In this document: positions 33,536 to 40,685 of the stretch, piece by piece
Numbering within the stretch: position 1 is the stretch's first letter
Layout of the letters: each line of letters begins with the position of its first letter
Assembly (NCBI GenBank): GCA_902806065.1
Contig: CADCVE010000014.1
Span: forward strand, 1 to 41,323
DNA length: 41,323 nucleotides
Reading direction: 5' to 3'
Source of the DNA: an uncultured Rubrobacteraceae bacterium
Lineage (GTDB): Bacteria; Actinomycetota; Rubrobacteria; Rubrobacterales; Rubrobacteraceae
Made by a program: the position numbers and the translations under genes
The notes under the pieces: model-generated
Database searches by the model: none
What the model was told of the DNA's origin: nothing
The model's input: the letters and a program-made list of their open reading frames with translations, nothing else

Positions 33536-33685
33536 ACTAGAAGCCATCTCATAAATACTCATCCTGCTGGCAACGGCGTGCTCTCAGGAAGCACCGACCT
33601 TCCAAAACGGCTGAAAAGCGTCGTTCTTGCGTTGGCCGGAATGTCCTGCTCACCACTCGTTTCTATTTATGAGATGGCTTCTAGT
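33536..33685. mobile_element. MITE-like element with perfect 22-bp inverted repeats
   Basis: ACTAGAAGCCATCTCATAAA (with two more bases, 33536-33557) is exactly complementary to 33664-33685. The 106 bases between hold no gene. If the element proper begins at GAAGCC, it is flanked by TA on both sides, a duplication seen with several IS families. It ends about 50 bases before the Tyr-rich exported protein gene. Confidence 0.6.
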
Positions 33686-33738
33686 AAGTATGGTGAGGGA
33701 GGGAGCTCATCTCTCCGCGGGAACATCGAGGAGGTCGC

Positions 33739-34278
33739 GTGGATATTTCTGCTACGGCGATAGGGGCCGGAAGAATGCCCCGCAAGACGAGGGCGTGGGC
33801 GATCCGGCTGGCCCTGGCGCTCGTGGTCGGGATGGCCTTCGTGGTGGGGTCTAGCGAGGAGGCTCAGGCCGTCTCGGAGGCGGAGCGTTTCCGGTTCTCC
33901 TCGGGCCTGTGTATCGGTGAGAAGTCGTCGACCTACGTGTGGTCGCCTAATGGGGGGCTCTACGGCCAGTCGGTGACGAGGACCTACTCCGGCGATTGCT
34001 CGACGCGCATCTCCAAGCGGGCGGACGAGGTGGCGGGGCGGGCGATCATCTACAAGTGGAGCAACTATTACAGGGACTGGTACGAGTGCCGCGATACGGG
34101 CTGGGACTACAACCCGGACAGGACCTCGATGCTGGTGGTCTACGAGTGGTTGGGCGGCTACTATGACAGGGTCTGCGGCCCGGGCTACTACGGCACCATG
34201 TCGTATGGTTCGGTCTGGCACAACGGCCGCTGGCATACTACCCCGGGCGTGTGGTCCGGGAGCGACTATTACTACTAG
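33739..34278 (+). CDS. Exported Tyr/Trp-rich protein with four Cys
   Basis: 179 residues. GTG at 33739 has GAGGAGG upstream; an in-frame ATG at 33775 is an alternative that gives a more usual signal peptide. Signal: RKTRAWAIRLALALVVGMAF, cleavage likely after AQA. The mature part has four Cys (GLCIG, GDCST, YECRD, RVCGP), probably two disulfides, and ends in a Tyr-rich tail (WSGSDYYY). Repeats of Tyr, Trp and Gly (YKWSNYYRDWYE, YEWLGGYYDR) resemble the other aromatic-rich exported proteins here. No family recognised. Confidence 0.75.
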   Translation: MDISATAIGAGRMPRKTRAWAIRLALALVVGMAFVVGSSEEAQAVSEAERFRFSSGLCIGEKSSTYVWSPNGGLYGQSVTRTYSGDCSTRISKRADEVAGRAIIYKWSNYYRDWYECRDTGWDYNPDRTSMLVVYEWLGGYYDRVCGPGYYGTMSYGSVWHNGRWHTTPGVWSGSDYYY

Positions 34279-34503
34279 CGAGGGAGAGACCGGGTATACG
34301 AGGCCCCGTCGCGGTAATACAACGTGAAACCACGATAATCAGGTAAGTAGAGGTCGTATTCGAGCCTGAAGCCCTCCCTGGGCTTCCCGGCTCGACGCCT
34401 GTGGGGCTGGTCTCCGAGGTGTTGGAGATTTTTTCGTTAATCCTTGCCAAAAGGCTAAAGTTTTTCTCTTTTCGTGCCGATAACTAGCTAGACAGTGCGC
34501 TTT

Positions 34504-34589
34504 GCAGCCCACTGACAAAGGCAAACCCGCCGTGAGGCGGGGGCGCAAAGCCCACGGCTCTCGGCACGCACCGAGAGGGCCGGGCTGCC
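34504..34589 (+). ncRNA. GEMM cyclic-di-GMP-I-type riboswitch
   Basis: P1 pairs GCAGCCC (34504-34510) with GGGCTGC (34582-34588). The first internal stem begins after GGCAAACC and is closed by a GNRA loop (CCCGCC, GTGA, GGCGGG). The conserved GGCGCAAAGCC follows, then a second stem (CTCTCGG with CCGAGAG). These are the hallmarks of the GEMM-I class. c-di-GMP is the most likely ligand given the neighbouring GGDEF/EAL genes; the cGAMP variant was not excluded. No T-run terminator is seen downstream, so translational or Rho-based control is likely. Confidence 0.88.
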
Positions 34590-34616
34590 AAAGAGGAAGC
34601 AAACCGATAAGGAGGT

Positions 34617-34739
34617 ATGGCGCACGGTGACGAGACCCCTCACCAGCTACGACGAGTAGCGGCATCCGCCGGGAGTACGGCATTGCCAGAAGCATCCGAA
34701 CTAAACCCTGACTTACGTGGAAGAAGGAGAAAGACGTGA
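34617..34739 (+). CDS. Short open frame (40 codons) between riboswitch and exported protein gene
   Basis: ATG preceded by AAGGAGGT at very short spacing (1 base). The peptide begins MAHGDETPHQLRRVAASAG and ends in RGRRRKT. Its TGA overlaps the GTG start of the next gene in a GTGA, the typical sign of translational coupling. It lies in the riboswitch expression platform and may be a regulatory leader peptide; it could also be chance. Confidence 0.4.
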   Translation: MAHGDETPHQLRRVAASAGSTALPEASELNPDLRGRRRKT

Positions 34740-35221
34740 AGAAAGCAATGATCCTGTCGGTAGTCGCGGCGCTGGTGTTGGCGCTTATGGCCGGAACCGC
34801 AATCGCGAAGCCCGACAAGAGCAAGGGCAAGGGCAAGGGCAAGGGGCCCACGGCGGTAACTTACGTCTTCAAGGGTATTGTGACCGACGTCACGACGCCT
34901 ACCACCGACCCCGAGACGGGAGAGACGGTGGGCTCCAACGCCATCACGGTGGACGTGACCGGCGGCAACAACGCCACCAAGCAGCTTCTCGGCAGCCAGA
35001 CCTTCTCCGTCAACGAGGCGGCGACCAAGGAGGCGACTAAGATCAGCCTCAACGACGAGGAAGGGGCGACCCTGAGCCAGATCCAAGAGGGCTACGAGGT
35101 AGTCGTGCAGTCCAAGGCCCCGGCCGGAACGACGAGCGGCTTCGTCGCCCGCATCATCTCCGCCGAGACCCCCGAACAACCAGTGGAGCCGGAGCCGGCG
35201 CCAACCGAGCCCGCCGCCTAA
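34736..35221 (+). CDS. Exported protein under GEMM riboswitch
   Basis: 161 residues, GTG start with AAGGAG 7 bases upstream. Signal peptide AMILSVVAALVLALMAGTAIA, then a Lys/Gly stretch (KPDKSKGKGKGKGP) and a compact beta-rich domain (YVFKGIVTDVTTPT, NAITVDVTGGNNATKQLL, QTFSVNEAATK, GYEVVVQSKAPAGTTSGFVA), an OB-like pattern seen in DUF5666-type proteins. The C-terminal tail is Pro/Glu-rich (PEQPVEPEPAPTEPAA). The upstream riboswitch suggests control by c-di-GMP, so a surface, matrix or biofilm role is plausible but inferred. A strong terminator follows. Confidence 0.8.
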   Translation: MKKAMILSVVAALVLALMAGTAIAKPDKSKGKGKGKGPTAVTYVFKGIVTDVTTPTTDPETGETVGSNAITVDVTGGNNATKQLLGSQTFSVNEAATKEATKISLNDEEGATLSQIQEGYEVVVQSKAPAGTTSGFVARIISAETPEQPVEPEPAPTEPAA

Positions 35222-35244
35222 GCGCCTTCCGCTAAAGCTTCTCC

Positions 35245-35268
35245 GGCGCCCCTCCGGGGGCGCCTTTT
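35245..35268 (+). terminator. Intrinsic terminator after the riboswitch-controlled gene
   Basis: Perfect 8-bp GC stem (35245-35252 with 35257-35264), 4-base loop TCCG, followed by TTTTG. It is among the best intrinsic terminators in the window. Confidence 0.85.
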
Positions 35269-35271
35269 GTT

Positions 35272-35460
35272 TGCGCCGACGCCCGCTCTCCAACCGCCCA
35301 CCCCGCAACCCCAGGCGCAACCAGCGTCGATCACCCGGCAGGCCGGGCAAGAATCCGAGGGCGGCTACGTAGACCAGTCGTACGAGATCCGCTAGCGGCG
35401 AAGTAGCCCAAATGCCTCGAACACGATGCGAGGGCCGGGTTCTTACCCGGCCTCTCCCTT
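35272..35460 (+). other. Short Pro/Gln-rich coding remnant followed by a hairpin
   Basis: A frame from about 35270 to 35395 reads PALQPPTPQPQAQPAS, then ends GYVDQSYEIR before TAG. It looks coding but has no start codon or ribosome binding site and may be the tail of a lost gene. A hairpin (35433-35440 with 35445-35452) followed by CCCTTTT closes the stretch. Confidence 0.3.
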
Positions 35461-35566
35461 TTGAAGATCTTGGTGCAAAGTCACTCGGTTGCTACTATCA
35501 TGGCCTGAAGGATTCGCGCGTTTAGAGGCGCTTTCGGAGCCCGGTCTATTTGGTCTCGAATTCCTA

Positions 35567-36088
35567 CTATTGTGGCTGCCCTATCCCACCACTACATGGT
35601 GCTCCAGGCTCGGGATTCTGCGGGCCCTGCTCAAAGGCGCTAACGAACTGCTCCAGGCGCGGGTCATAGGCCTCTTCGAGCCAAAGCTGCTCGCCCCAGG
35701 CGGAGGCCACCACCGGCGTGGGCAGCCCGGGGTAGGGGCTCACCAGTAAGTGGGTGTGTCCGCTTGCGAGCGCTCGCAGCGCCTCGACCTCATCCGCGGG
35801 TAGATCGGGACTGTAAGTGATCCAGACGGCACCGTGCTCCAGGGAGTGCACGGCGTTCTCGTTGCGCACCGGCTCCTCGTAGAAGCCGCAGTTCTGCAAT
35901 ACCGGGTCATGATCCCCGCCGACCGGCGGGATCTGCTCGTAGAAGACGGGCTCCGTCCTGTGGTATTGGCTCAGAACCCAGAAGCTTTGCACACCCTCCG
36001 GGGGCGCTGTTTGAGCGAAAGCCGGAGCGACGGCCACGAGCAACATCGACAGCATCGTTCCCAACAACGCCAACTTCTTCACTAACAC
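35567..36088 (-). CDS. DUF3105 exported protein
   Basis: 173 residues. GTG start (36088, or 36082) with AGGAGGAGGG upstream. Signal peptide LALLGTMLSMLLVAVAPAFA. The mature domain matches DUF3105: YEQIPPVGGDHDPVLQNCG, EEPVRNENAVHSLEHGAVWI, LASGHTHLLVSPYPGLPTPV, VASAWGEQLWLEEAYDPRLE and a terminal PEPGAPC. Conserved His (GDH, HSLEHG) and Cys residues suggest metal or redox chemistry, but the family has no assigned function. It is a lone gene. Confidence 0.92.
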   Translation of the reverse strand: MLVKKLALLGTMLSMLLVAVAPAFAQTAPPEGVQSFWVLSQYHRTEPVFYEQIPPVGGDHDPVLQNCGFYEEPVRNENAVHSLEHGAVWITYSPDLPADEVEALRALASGHTHLLVSPYPGLPTPVVASAWGEQLWLEEAYDPRLEQFVSAFEQGPQNPEPGAPCSGGIGQPQ

Positions 36089-36404
36089 TGTGCCCTCCTC
36101 CTAGGGAGACTTTGATAACTACATGGCTAGCATACCATCAGCATCTGAGGGTGGGGTAAGGCCTTTAAGCCATCTCCGGACTACTGAAGTCGGCAGAGGT
36201 GCTCTTTAGTAGTCCGAGGGCGACGAAGGTGGACGGGTGGCGCTAAGTGTTCAACCTGGAAAGAGCACCCAGTCCGTGGGCGAGGGCAGCGTAGACTGGC
36301 TCCCTGTTTTTCAAGGAAAACTTTAGGAAGTAATTGCTGAAGGCAAGGCAGGAGGTCCCGCCGGAGCCCAGAATAGAATCTCTGGGTACAAAAAGTTTCG
36401 CCTG
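36089..36404. other. Intergenic stretch with one hairpin
   Basis: 316 bases. CGGACTACT and AGTAGTCCG (about 36178-36216) form a 9-bp stem with a 20-base loop; a smaller CCCAGA/TCTGGG stem lies near 36370-36390, just beyond the LuxR gene. No gene is supported. Confidence 0.4.
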
Positions 36405-37073
36405 CTAGCCGGTGCGGCGCACTAGTCTCACGGCTTGGGTGCGATTCTTCACCCCAAGGATCTTGTAGGCGCCGCGCAGGTGCTGCTTTATGGTCGATTC
36501 GGTGAGGAAGAGGCGCTTCGCTATCTGCGCGTTGGAGAGATCTTCGGCGACGAGTTCCACGATCTCCCGCTGGCGGGTAGAGAGGTCATCTAGATTCCCA
36601 GAGTCATCCTCTTCTGCGATCATGTACTCGAGGAGCCCTCTGGGGGCGGCAATCTCTCCCTTTGAGACTACTTCGAGGGCACGGAGTAGTTGCTCGGGAG
36701 GCATCTCGGCGTGGACGAATCCACGAGCGCCGCACCGTAAAGCTGCTTCAGCCAGCTTCGGGTCGTTTCGCGAGGCGAAGACCAGGATCGGCGCCTCAGG
36801 GCTCGCCTCGCGCGCCAAAGTCTCGGGGAAGGCCTCCGCGTCGTTCTCCTGCACGCAGAGTAACGTGCAGTGGGGAAAGTCTTCGTATGGAGGCTCAGTT
36901 CCGTAGAGGATCCCGGCCTTCTGCAGAATACGAGCGAGCCTCACACTCACTATCGAGTAGGGACAAATCACCCGCACAAACTGAACCCCTGCTGGCTCAT
37001 TGTGTGCGGCGTATCGCGCCGTCGGTTGCCTAACCGTACCGGCTTTTTGTCCATTGCCATTCCCTGCCACCAT
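36405..37073 (-). CDS. LuxR-family transcription regulator with degenerate receiver
   Basis: 222 residues. The C-terminal LuxR-type helix-turn-helix is complete: LSTRQREIVELVAEDLSNAQ, IAKRLFLTESTIKQHLRGAY, KILGVKNRTQAVRLV. The N-terminal 120 residues fold like a NarL-type receiver (ILVFASRNDPKLAEAALRCG, RGFVHAEMPPEQLLRALEVV), but the phospho-acceptor position reads TLLCVQE and the acidic pocket is absent, so it is unlikely to be phosphorylated. It may be constitutive or bind a ligand. It could control the paired 22-bp-period motifs nearby; that is speculation. Confidence 0.88.
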   Translation of the reverse strand: MVAGNGNGQKAGTVRQPTARYAAHNEPAGVQFVRVICPYSIVSVRLARILQKAGILYGTEPPYEDFPHCTLLCVQENDAEAFPETLAREASPEAPILVFASRNDPKLAEAALRCGARGFVHAEMPPEQLLRALEVVSKGEIAAPRGLLEYMIAEEDDSGNLDDLSTRQREIVELVAEDLSNAQIAKRLFLTESTIKQHLRGAYKILGVKNRTQAVRLVRRTG

Positions 37074-37464
37074 TTACTTCTTCTCACCTCACAAACTGCT
37101 GCTTCTACCGACGTCTTCTCGGAATACGATCCGTGCTGGAGTTATCGGTACAAACCGCGTAAAGCTTTAGCGGTGTTTCGTCCGGCTGCATAGAAGAAGG
37201 GCTGGAGCCCCGAAAAACCTCGGCCTCCCTACCGGTCAAAGAATCCTAATCCCCGCTACATCGGCCTCCCGACCGGCTACAAGCAACAATAAGCAACATG
37301 CCAAATATGACGACGTGACCGATAGCCAACCCCCCAGCAGACGGCTACCCATGCCGTTTCGATCTCGACCGGGGGACCGCCGGTCTTGTTGGTCTCTGAG
37401 GAAGAGGAGCAATAAAACCACGGTAGTGGAGTCTGTCAGAAGGGGCATCTCTACGCCGCAAGAG
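37074..37464. other. Intergenic stretch upstream of the LuxR gene
   Basis: About 390 bases with no supported gene. A 16-base near-repeat CGGCCTCCC(T/G)ACCGG occurs near 37223 and 37262, and AAGCAACA twice near 37280-37300. Their meaning is unknown. Confidence 0.35.
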
Positions 37465-37771
37465 ATGCGCGAGGATTCTTCGCTCACCGTGGTTATCTCA
37501 CGCCGACATAAGCCGTACCGCCCTGGAGTTCCTGGGGCTTCCGGAAGCCGTGACGCCCTGGTACGACCCCCAGAGGGGCCGGGTGGGTTTCAAGGCCGCG
37601 AAAAAGAGCGACGAGGCTGCTTACTCGGTGAGGAGTGCCGGTGCGAGATCGCTCCAAGGCCTGGTATCCGGCGAGAAGTTCTGCAACCACTACGGCATAC
37701 TCCACGAGGAGCCTAAATCCTATCCGGCGAGTCTGGAGGACGGGTTGCTAGTTATTACCGTTAGCGATTAG
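37465..37771 (+). pseudogene. Small gene broken by a single-base frameshift
   Basis: From ATG at 37465 the frame reads MREDSSLTVVIS. Removing one base (C at 37501) joins it to ADISRTALEFLGLPEAVTPW, YDPQRGRVGFKAAKKSDEAA and, near the end, FCNHYGILHEEPKSYPASLE, DGLLVITVSD, giving a coherent 101-residue protein. The remainder alone could start at GTG 37550 (73 residues). No family name is recognised; the mixture of a short beta strand, a helix and YPASLEDGLLVI suggests a small alpha/beta protein. A sequencing error at 37501 would also explain it. Confidence 0.55.
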
Positions 37772-37790
37772 GTCTACGGTGTCTCTTTGA

Positions 37791-37860
37791 GACTGGCTGG
37801 ACAGCATCACCCCCTCCTAAAAGCCCAGCCCGACTCTTCTCGCTTGGGGTCCGACTCTAG
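37791..37860. ncRNA. C-rich hairpin element, copy 2
   Basis: On the plus strand GGCTGG (37795-37800) pairs with CCAGCC (37825-37830) around a loop with CACCCCCTCCTAAAAG. Sequence and layout match copy 1 at 30235-30280, including the following GACTCTTCTC. On the minus strand it reads TTTTAGGAGGGGGTGATG followed by a short frame of 19 codons. Function unknown; small RNA or leader. Confidence 0.35.
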
Positions 37861-37928
37861 CCATGGTTTTCGACCCTTCTGCCATATGTTCGTAGCCCGC
37901 GCTAAGATTTATTACTGTAAGCTATGGG

Positions 37929-37947
37929 GTACAGTGGGGTACTGTAC
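37929..37947. promoter_or_regulatory. Operator-like dyad over a start codon
   Basis: GTACAGT and ACTGTAC (37929-37935, 37941-37947) flank GGGGT and include the proposed GTG start at 37934. It could bind a repressor or form a hairpin hiding the start. Confidence 0.3.
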
Positions 37948-38449
37948 AAACTGCGGATACCGAATAGATGCTGCCAGGGATCTCTGTCCTAGATGCCAAC
38001 GGGCCTTGCTCAGGGTGTCTCCTCAACGCCGGCAACGTGCGCGGCCTCCTGCTAACCCTCCACGAGCGTCGCGGAAATCACCGTCATCGACTGGGCCAAG
38101 AAAACTCGCGGGGATGGTTGCGGCCGCGTTCGAGCGGCTGAGACTAAGAGAGGTGAAGGGGCAGATGCTCGTGTTACTGGCGTTAGGTCTTCTGTTTGTG
38201 TTGGTGGCGGTGTTCTCCTCGTTCTCCTCGATGCGCGGTGGGGAAGAGTCCGGGGGCGAGATGCGAACAAAGAGCCTCGTATACGATGCCGGCCCTAACG
38301 GCAGGATAGGACTGTACTGGATGGACAACGAGGCGAACATGCGCAAGGCGACCTCCGAAGAACTCAAGCGCTGTGAAGAGCTGTATCCGGACGAGGAGAT
38401 ACCTGTCTGCCAGATGACCTACTACGAGCAGGACGCGAAGGAGCAGTAG
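37934..38449 (+). CDS. Zinc-ribbon membrane protein
   Basis: 171 residues from GTG at 37934, chosen because the zinc ribbon then begins the protein (GYCTNCGYRIDAARDLCPRC, CxxC and CxxC). The open frame extends to 37787 but the extra part overlaps a repeated non-coding element. A basic Pro-rich linker (RRQRARPPANPPRASRKSP) leads to one TM helix (MLVLLALGLLFVLVAVFSSF, about 90-110) and an exterior domain of about 60 residues (YDAGPNGRIGLYWMDNEANM) with two Cys. No enzyme motif; zinc-ribbon plus single TM proteins are common and mostly uncharacterised. Confidence 0.7.
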   Translation: MGYCTNCGYRIDAARDLCPRCQRALLRVSPQRRQRARPPANPPRASRKSPSSTGPRKLAGMVAAAFERLRLREVKGQMLVLLALGLLFVLVAVFSSFSSMRGGEESGGEMRTKSLVYDAGPNGRIGLYWMDNEANMRKATSEELKRCEELYPDEEIPVCQMTYYEQDAKEQ

Positions 38450-38840
38450 GTTTTTCCGAGGCATCTCGGTTCTTTTGATCACTCTATGCTCCCTAATAGC
38501 CTCGCGCTTTCCGCCAGGTAACAAGCGAATCAGGCACAGGCGGCCCCGCTCTGTTGTTAGAAGGCTCCGGTGGACGGCGGCCAGGGCGAAAAGGAGCGCC
38601 ACCACGCTGTTATTGCCCTCAGAATACTATGAGCTTGCGTCAATAGGTGAAGGCCGGCAATGAAGAGAGGTGCATCCCAACTGTAACGCTCTCGACCTTT
38701 TCCTCGTCTGACGCAGTAGTTCGGCAATATTGGTCGACGTCAAAGCAAGGGCAGAGTGCTGTTTACTAAAATCCGCGTCCGAGGGACGTGCCTTGAGGAC
38801 CAAGTAGGAGGGGAAGAAAGACCCGCACCCCGGAAGAGAG
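38450..38840. other. Intergenic stretch
   Basis: About 390 bases with no supported gene. A plus-strand TAGGAGGGG near 38805 has no good open frame behind it. Confidence 0.35.
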
Positions 38841-38882
38841 AAAGAGAGCGCAGGCCGGTCTAAGTGAACCTACGCTCTCTTT
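38841..38882. terminator. Bidirectional terminator
   Basis: AAAGAGAGCG (38841-38850) pairs perfectly with CGCTCTCTTT (38873-38882). The A-rich left arm and T-rich right arm suit both directions; it ends the minus-strand exported protein gene 14 bases after its stop. Confidence 0.7.
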
Positions 38883-38896
38883 GTCCCCTTGTAACA

Positions 38897-39196
38897 CTAG
38901 CACTGTCTCCACTCATAGTCGTAGAAGAACCAGTCACCGTAGTAGTCACTCCAGGTCCAGGTCTCGTACAGATGCCAGTGGGTCTCGCCGCCGTAGGAGT
39001 TCTCGTAGTCCCCGTGGCCTAGATAGCCCTCCCACGTATATGCGCCGTAGCTACCAGCACCATAACCGTAGTCGGTATAGTGGTTAGCGTGGCCGCAATA
39101 CTCGTAAGGGTGTGGACCGTCGTGGGCGTACGCAGCACTACCGACCCCCAACGTGGTCAGCAGCCCGAACACCGCAATTAGCACAACCTTCCTCAT
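38897..39196 (-). CDS. Small exported Tyr/Trp/His-rich protein
   Basis: 99 residues. The ATG has an exceptionally good ribosome binding site (AAAGGAGGTGA). Signal peptide VVLIAVFGLLTTLGVGSAAYA. The mature part is dominated by Tyr, Gly, His, Trp and Asp (HDGPHPYEYC, YTDYGYGAGSYGAYTWEGYL, HWHLYETWTWSDYYGDWFFY) with two Cys, one at the very C-terminus. No family recognised. A paired 22-bp-period motif lies 86 bases upstream, as for the acidic protein at 30470-30811. A perfect terminator follows. Confidence 0.78.
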   Translation of the reverse strand: MRKVVLIAVFGLLTTLGVGSAAYAHDGPHPYEYCGHANHYTDYGYGAGSYGAYTWEGYLGHGDYENSYGGETHWHLYETWTWSDYYGDWFFYDYEWRQC

Positions 39197-39282
39197 TATT
39201 CACCTCCTTTCTCGGACGATCAGCGGGTGAACGCTCTTGCCTATGCCAATACCATAGCCGCACCGGGGGACAACCGCGTCCA

Positions 39283-39318
39283 CCGGAAGTATGATTATGG
39301 GCATCCTAAAGTATGATG
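39283..39318 (-). promoter_or_regulatory. Paired 14-bp motif, 22-bp period, upstream of the Tyr/Trp/His-rich protein
   Basis: On the plus strand CCGGAAGTATGATT (39283) and CCTAAAGTATGATG (39305) are 22 bases apart, separated by ATGGGCAT. In gene direction they read as ATCATACTT-type motifs in the same orientation as the pair upstream of the acidic protein (30362-30397). The spacer core GCCC is also shared. Confidence 0.55.
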
Positions 39319-39330
39319 TCGCTCGCGCCG

Positions 39331-39624
39331 TTACCCCGAGTAGCAGGCCCCGTAACGAATCTCGGGAAACCCTCGCGGGCAGCTACCATTAGGCATTATC
39401 AGCACGGGTCCGGTCGTGGGTCCGCGAGCGTTCATTAGCGTGCCCGGATAATCTGGAATAGGCGTAGGAGACTTTGGAGCAGGGGTGGGAGTCTTGGGAG
39501 CAGGAGAGGGATTGTTGGGTGGTGTTGCGGGAGTCTTCGGCGCTGGCGGGGGTGGGGTTTGCGTCTTTGGAGCAGGAGATGGGCTGGGGCTTGGAGTAGC
39601 CGAGCCGCCAGTCTGGTTGTTCTG
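39331..39624 (-). pseudogene. Truncated inverted paralogue of the Excalibur-domain protein
   Basis: The frame after an in-frame TAA reads TGGSATPSPSPSPAPK, more Pro/Lys/Thr repeats, then PGTLMNARG, GPVLIMPNGSCPRGFPE and ending ACYSG. The gene at 39879-40469 on the opposite strand ends with PGTLMEAGG, GPVPVMPSGGCPEEFP and ACYAS, so the two share this C-terminal domain. The N-terminal signal and Excalibur domain are absent and no start codon is present. A longer frame over the same DNA (39389-39721) is probably not coding. Confidence 0.65.
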
Positions 39625-39878
39625 TTACTAAGCGTTTACGTAGCCGCAGTAACCGAACTACCCCTTGGCACCCTCGGGGTGGGACTGCTGCCGCGGCGAG
39701 GAAGCCGCCAAAGAGGACCAAGACTCATCCGTTTTCCCCGCTCGGCGCTGTCGGCCCTGTCTGTTTGGCGAATTCATCCCCTGCCGCATAGCCTTCCCTC
39801 CTCGTGCAGATTATACTCGGTGCCGTTCGTCTCGTATAGAATTCATCTGTCCGACAAGTAGTGAGGGGAGCAGAAGAG

Positions 39879-40469
39879 TTGTTGCATACGAAACCGGTGG
39901 CGAAGGTGCTCATCCTCTTCTTGGCCGTGGCCGTCGGGTTTGCACTACTTTTGGGCTGGGAAGCCTTGTCCGAGAGTGGCAACGCTCGCCCCACCGTGAG
40001 CGCGACCGCTGTCGCCCAGACGAGTGACGACTCAGAGGAAGACCTCTCCGGGGAGGATATCCTCGACTGCCCAGACTTTGAGGATCAACAGGAGGCCCAG
40101 GAGTCGCTGGAGGCCGACCCCTCGGACCCAGACAACCTCGACCCCAATGGGGACGGGCAGGCTTGCGAGGAGGAGTTCGGCGACGAGCCCGGTGGCTCGA
40201 CGGCTGGTGGCTCCACTACAGGTAGTTCCACTACAGGTGGCTCTACGACCGGCGGCTCTACGAATGCCACCCCCAAGACGCCCCTTCCCCCGCCGAAAAC
40301 CCCACCACCTTCACCAAAGACGCCCCCGCCTTCTCCACCGCCGCCACCTAATCCAGGTACGCTCATGGAGGCTGGAGGTGCCATCGAAGGTCCCGTCCCA
40401 GTAATGCCGAGCGGTGGATGTCCCGAGGAGTTCCCGGTAAAGAAGGGTGAGGCCTGCTACGCGTCTTAG
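39879..40469 (+). CDS. Exported Excalibur-domain protein with Pro-rich linker
   Basis: 196 residues from TTG at 39879, with GGGGAG about 8 bases upstream; a GTG at 39861 lacks one. The signal/anchor is AKVLILFLAVAVGFALLLGW. The Excalibur calcium-binding motif is visible: LDCPDFEDQQEAQESLEADP, then DPDNLDPNGDGQACEEEF, with the DxDxDGxxCE core (about 87-97). Gly/Ser/Thr repeats (GGSTTGSSTTGGSTTGGS) and Pro/Lys repeats (PPPKTPPPSPKTPPPSP) lead to a C-terminal domain with two Cys (SGGCPEEFPVKKGEACYAS). It is likely calcium-binding and surface-exposed. Confidence 0.85.
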   Translation: MLHTKPVAKVLILFLAVAVGFALLLGWEALSESGNARPTVSATAVAQTSDDSEEDLSGEDILDCPDFEDQQEAQESLEADPSDPDNLDPNGDGQACEEEFGDEPGGSTAGGSTTGSSTTGGSTTGGSTNATPKTPLPPPKTPPPSPKTPPPSPPPPPNPGTLMEAGGAIEGPVPVMPSGGCPEEFPVKKGEACYAS

Positions 40470-40481
40470 GCGGTAGGCTAG

Positions 40482-40643
40482 CCGATAAAGGACGCGCCTT
40501 CGCACCTACAGGCGCTTGAAGAGATCGAGCGTAACGGTATATCTGGGCTTGTGAAGGTCCTGCGGGAGGAGGGCCTAGACGGCGTCAGGTACGCTCTGTG
40601 GGATGCTACAGGGTGGCACCGTGACTACTCTCCGGCGGCCTAG
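40482..40643 (+). pseudogene. Start-less coding remnant
   Basis: The open frame encodes KDAPSHLQALEEIERNGISG, LVKVLREEGLDGVRYALWDA and TGWHRDYSPAA before TAG. It looks coding (helix plus compact end), but no start codon is present before it except a GTG at 40551, and it directly follows an in-frame stop. It is likely the 3' remnant of a gene. No family recognised. Confidence 0.35.
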
Positions 40644-40685
40644 CGCAGCCGGGCTACGAAGGAACAGAAGCGAGTAGGATGGGAG

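Noticed and set aside
39389-39721. 110-codon minus-strand frame over the Excalibur paralogue remnant
   Set aside because: Another frame over the same DNA matches the neighbour's C-terminal domain much better.
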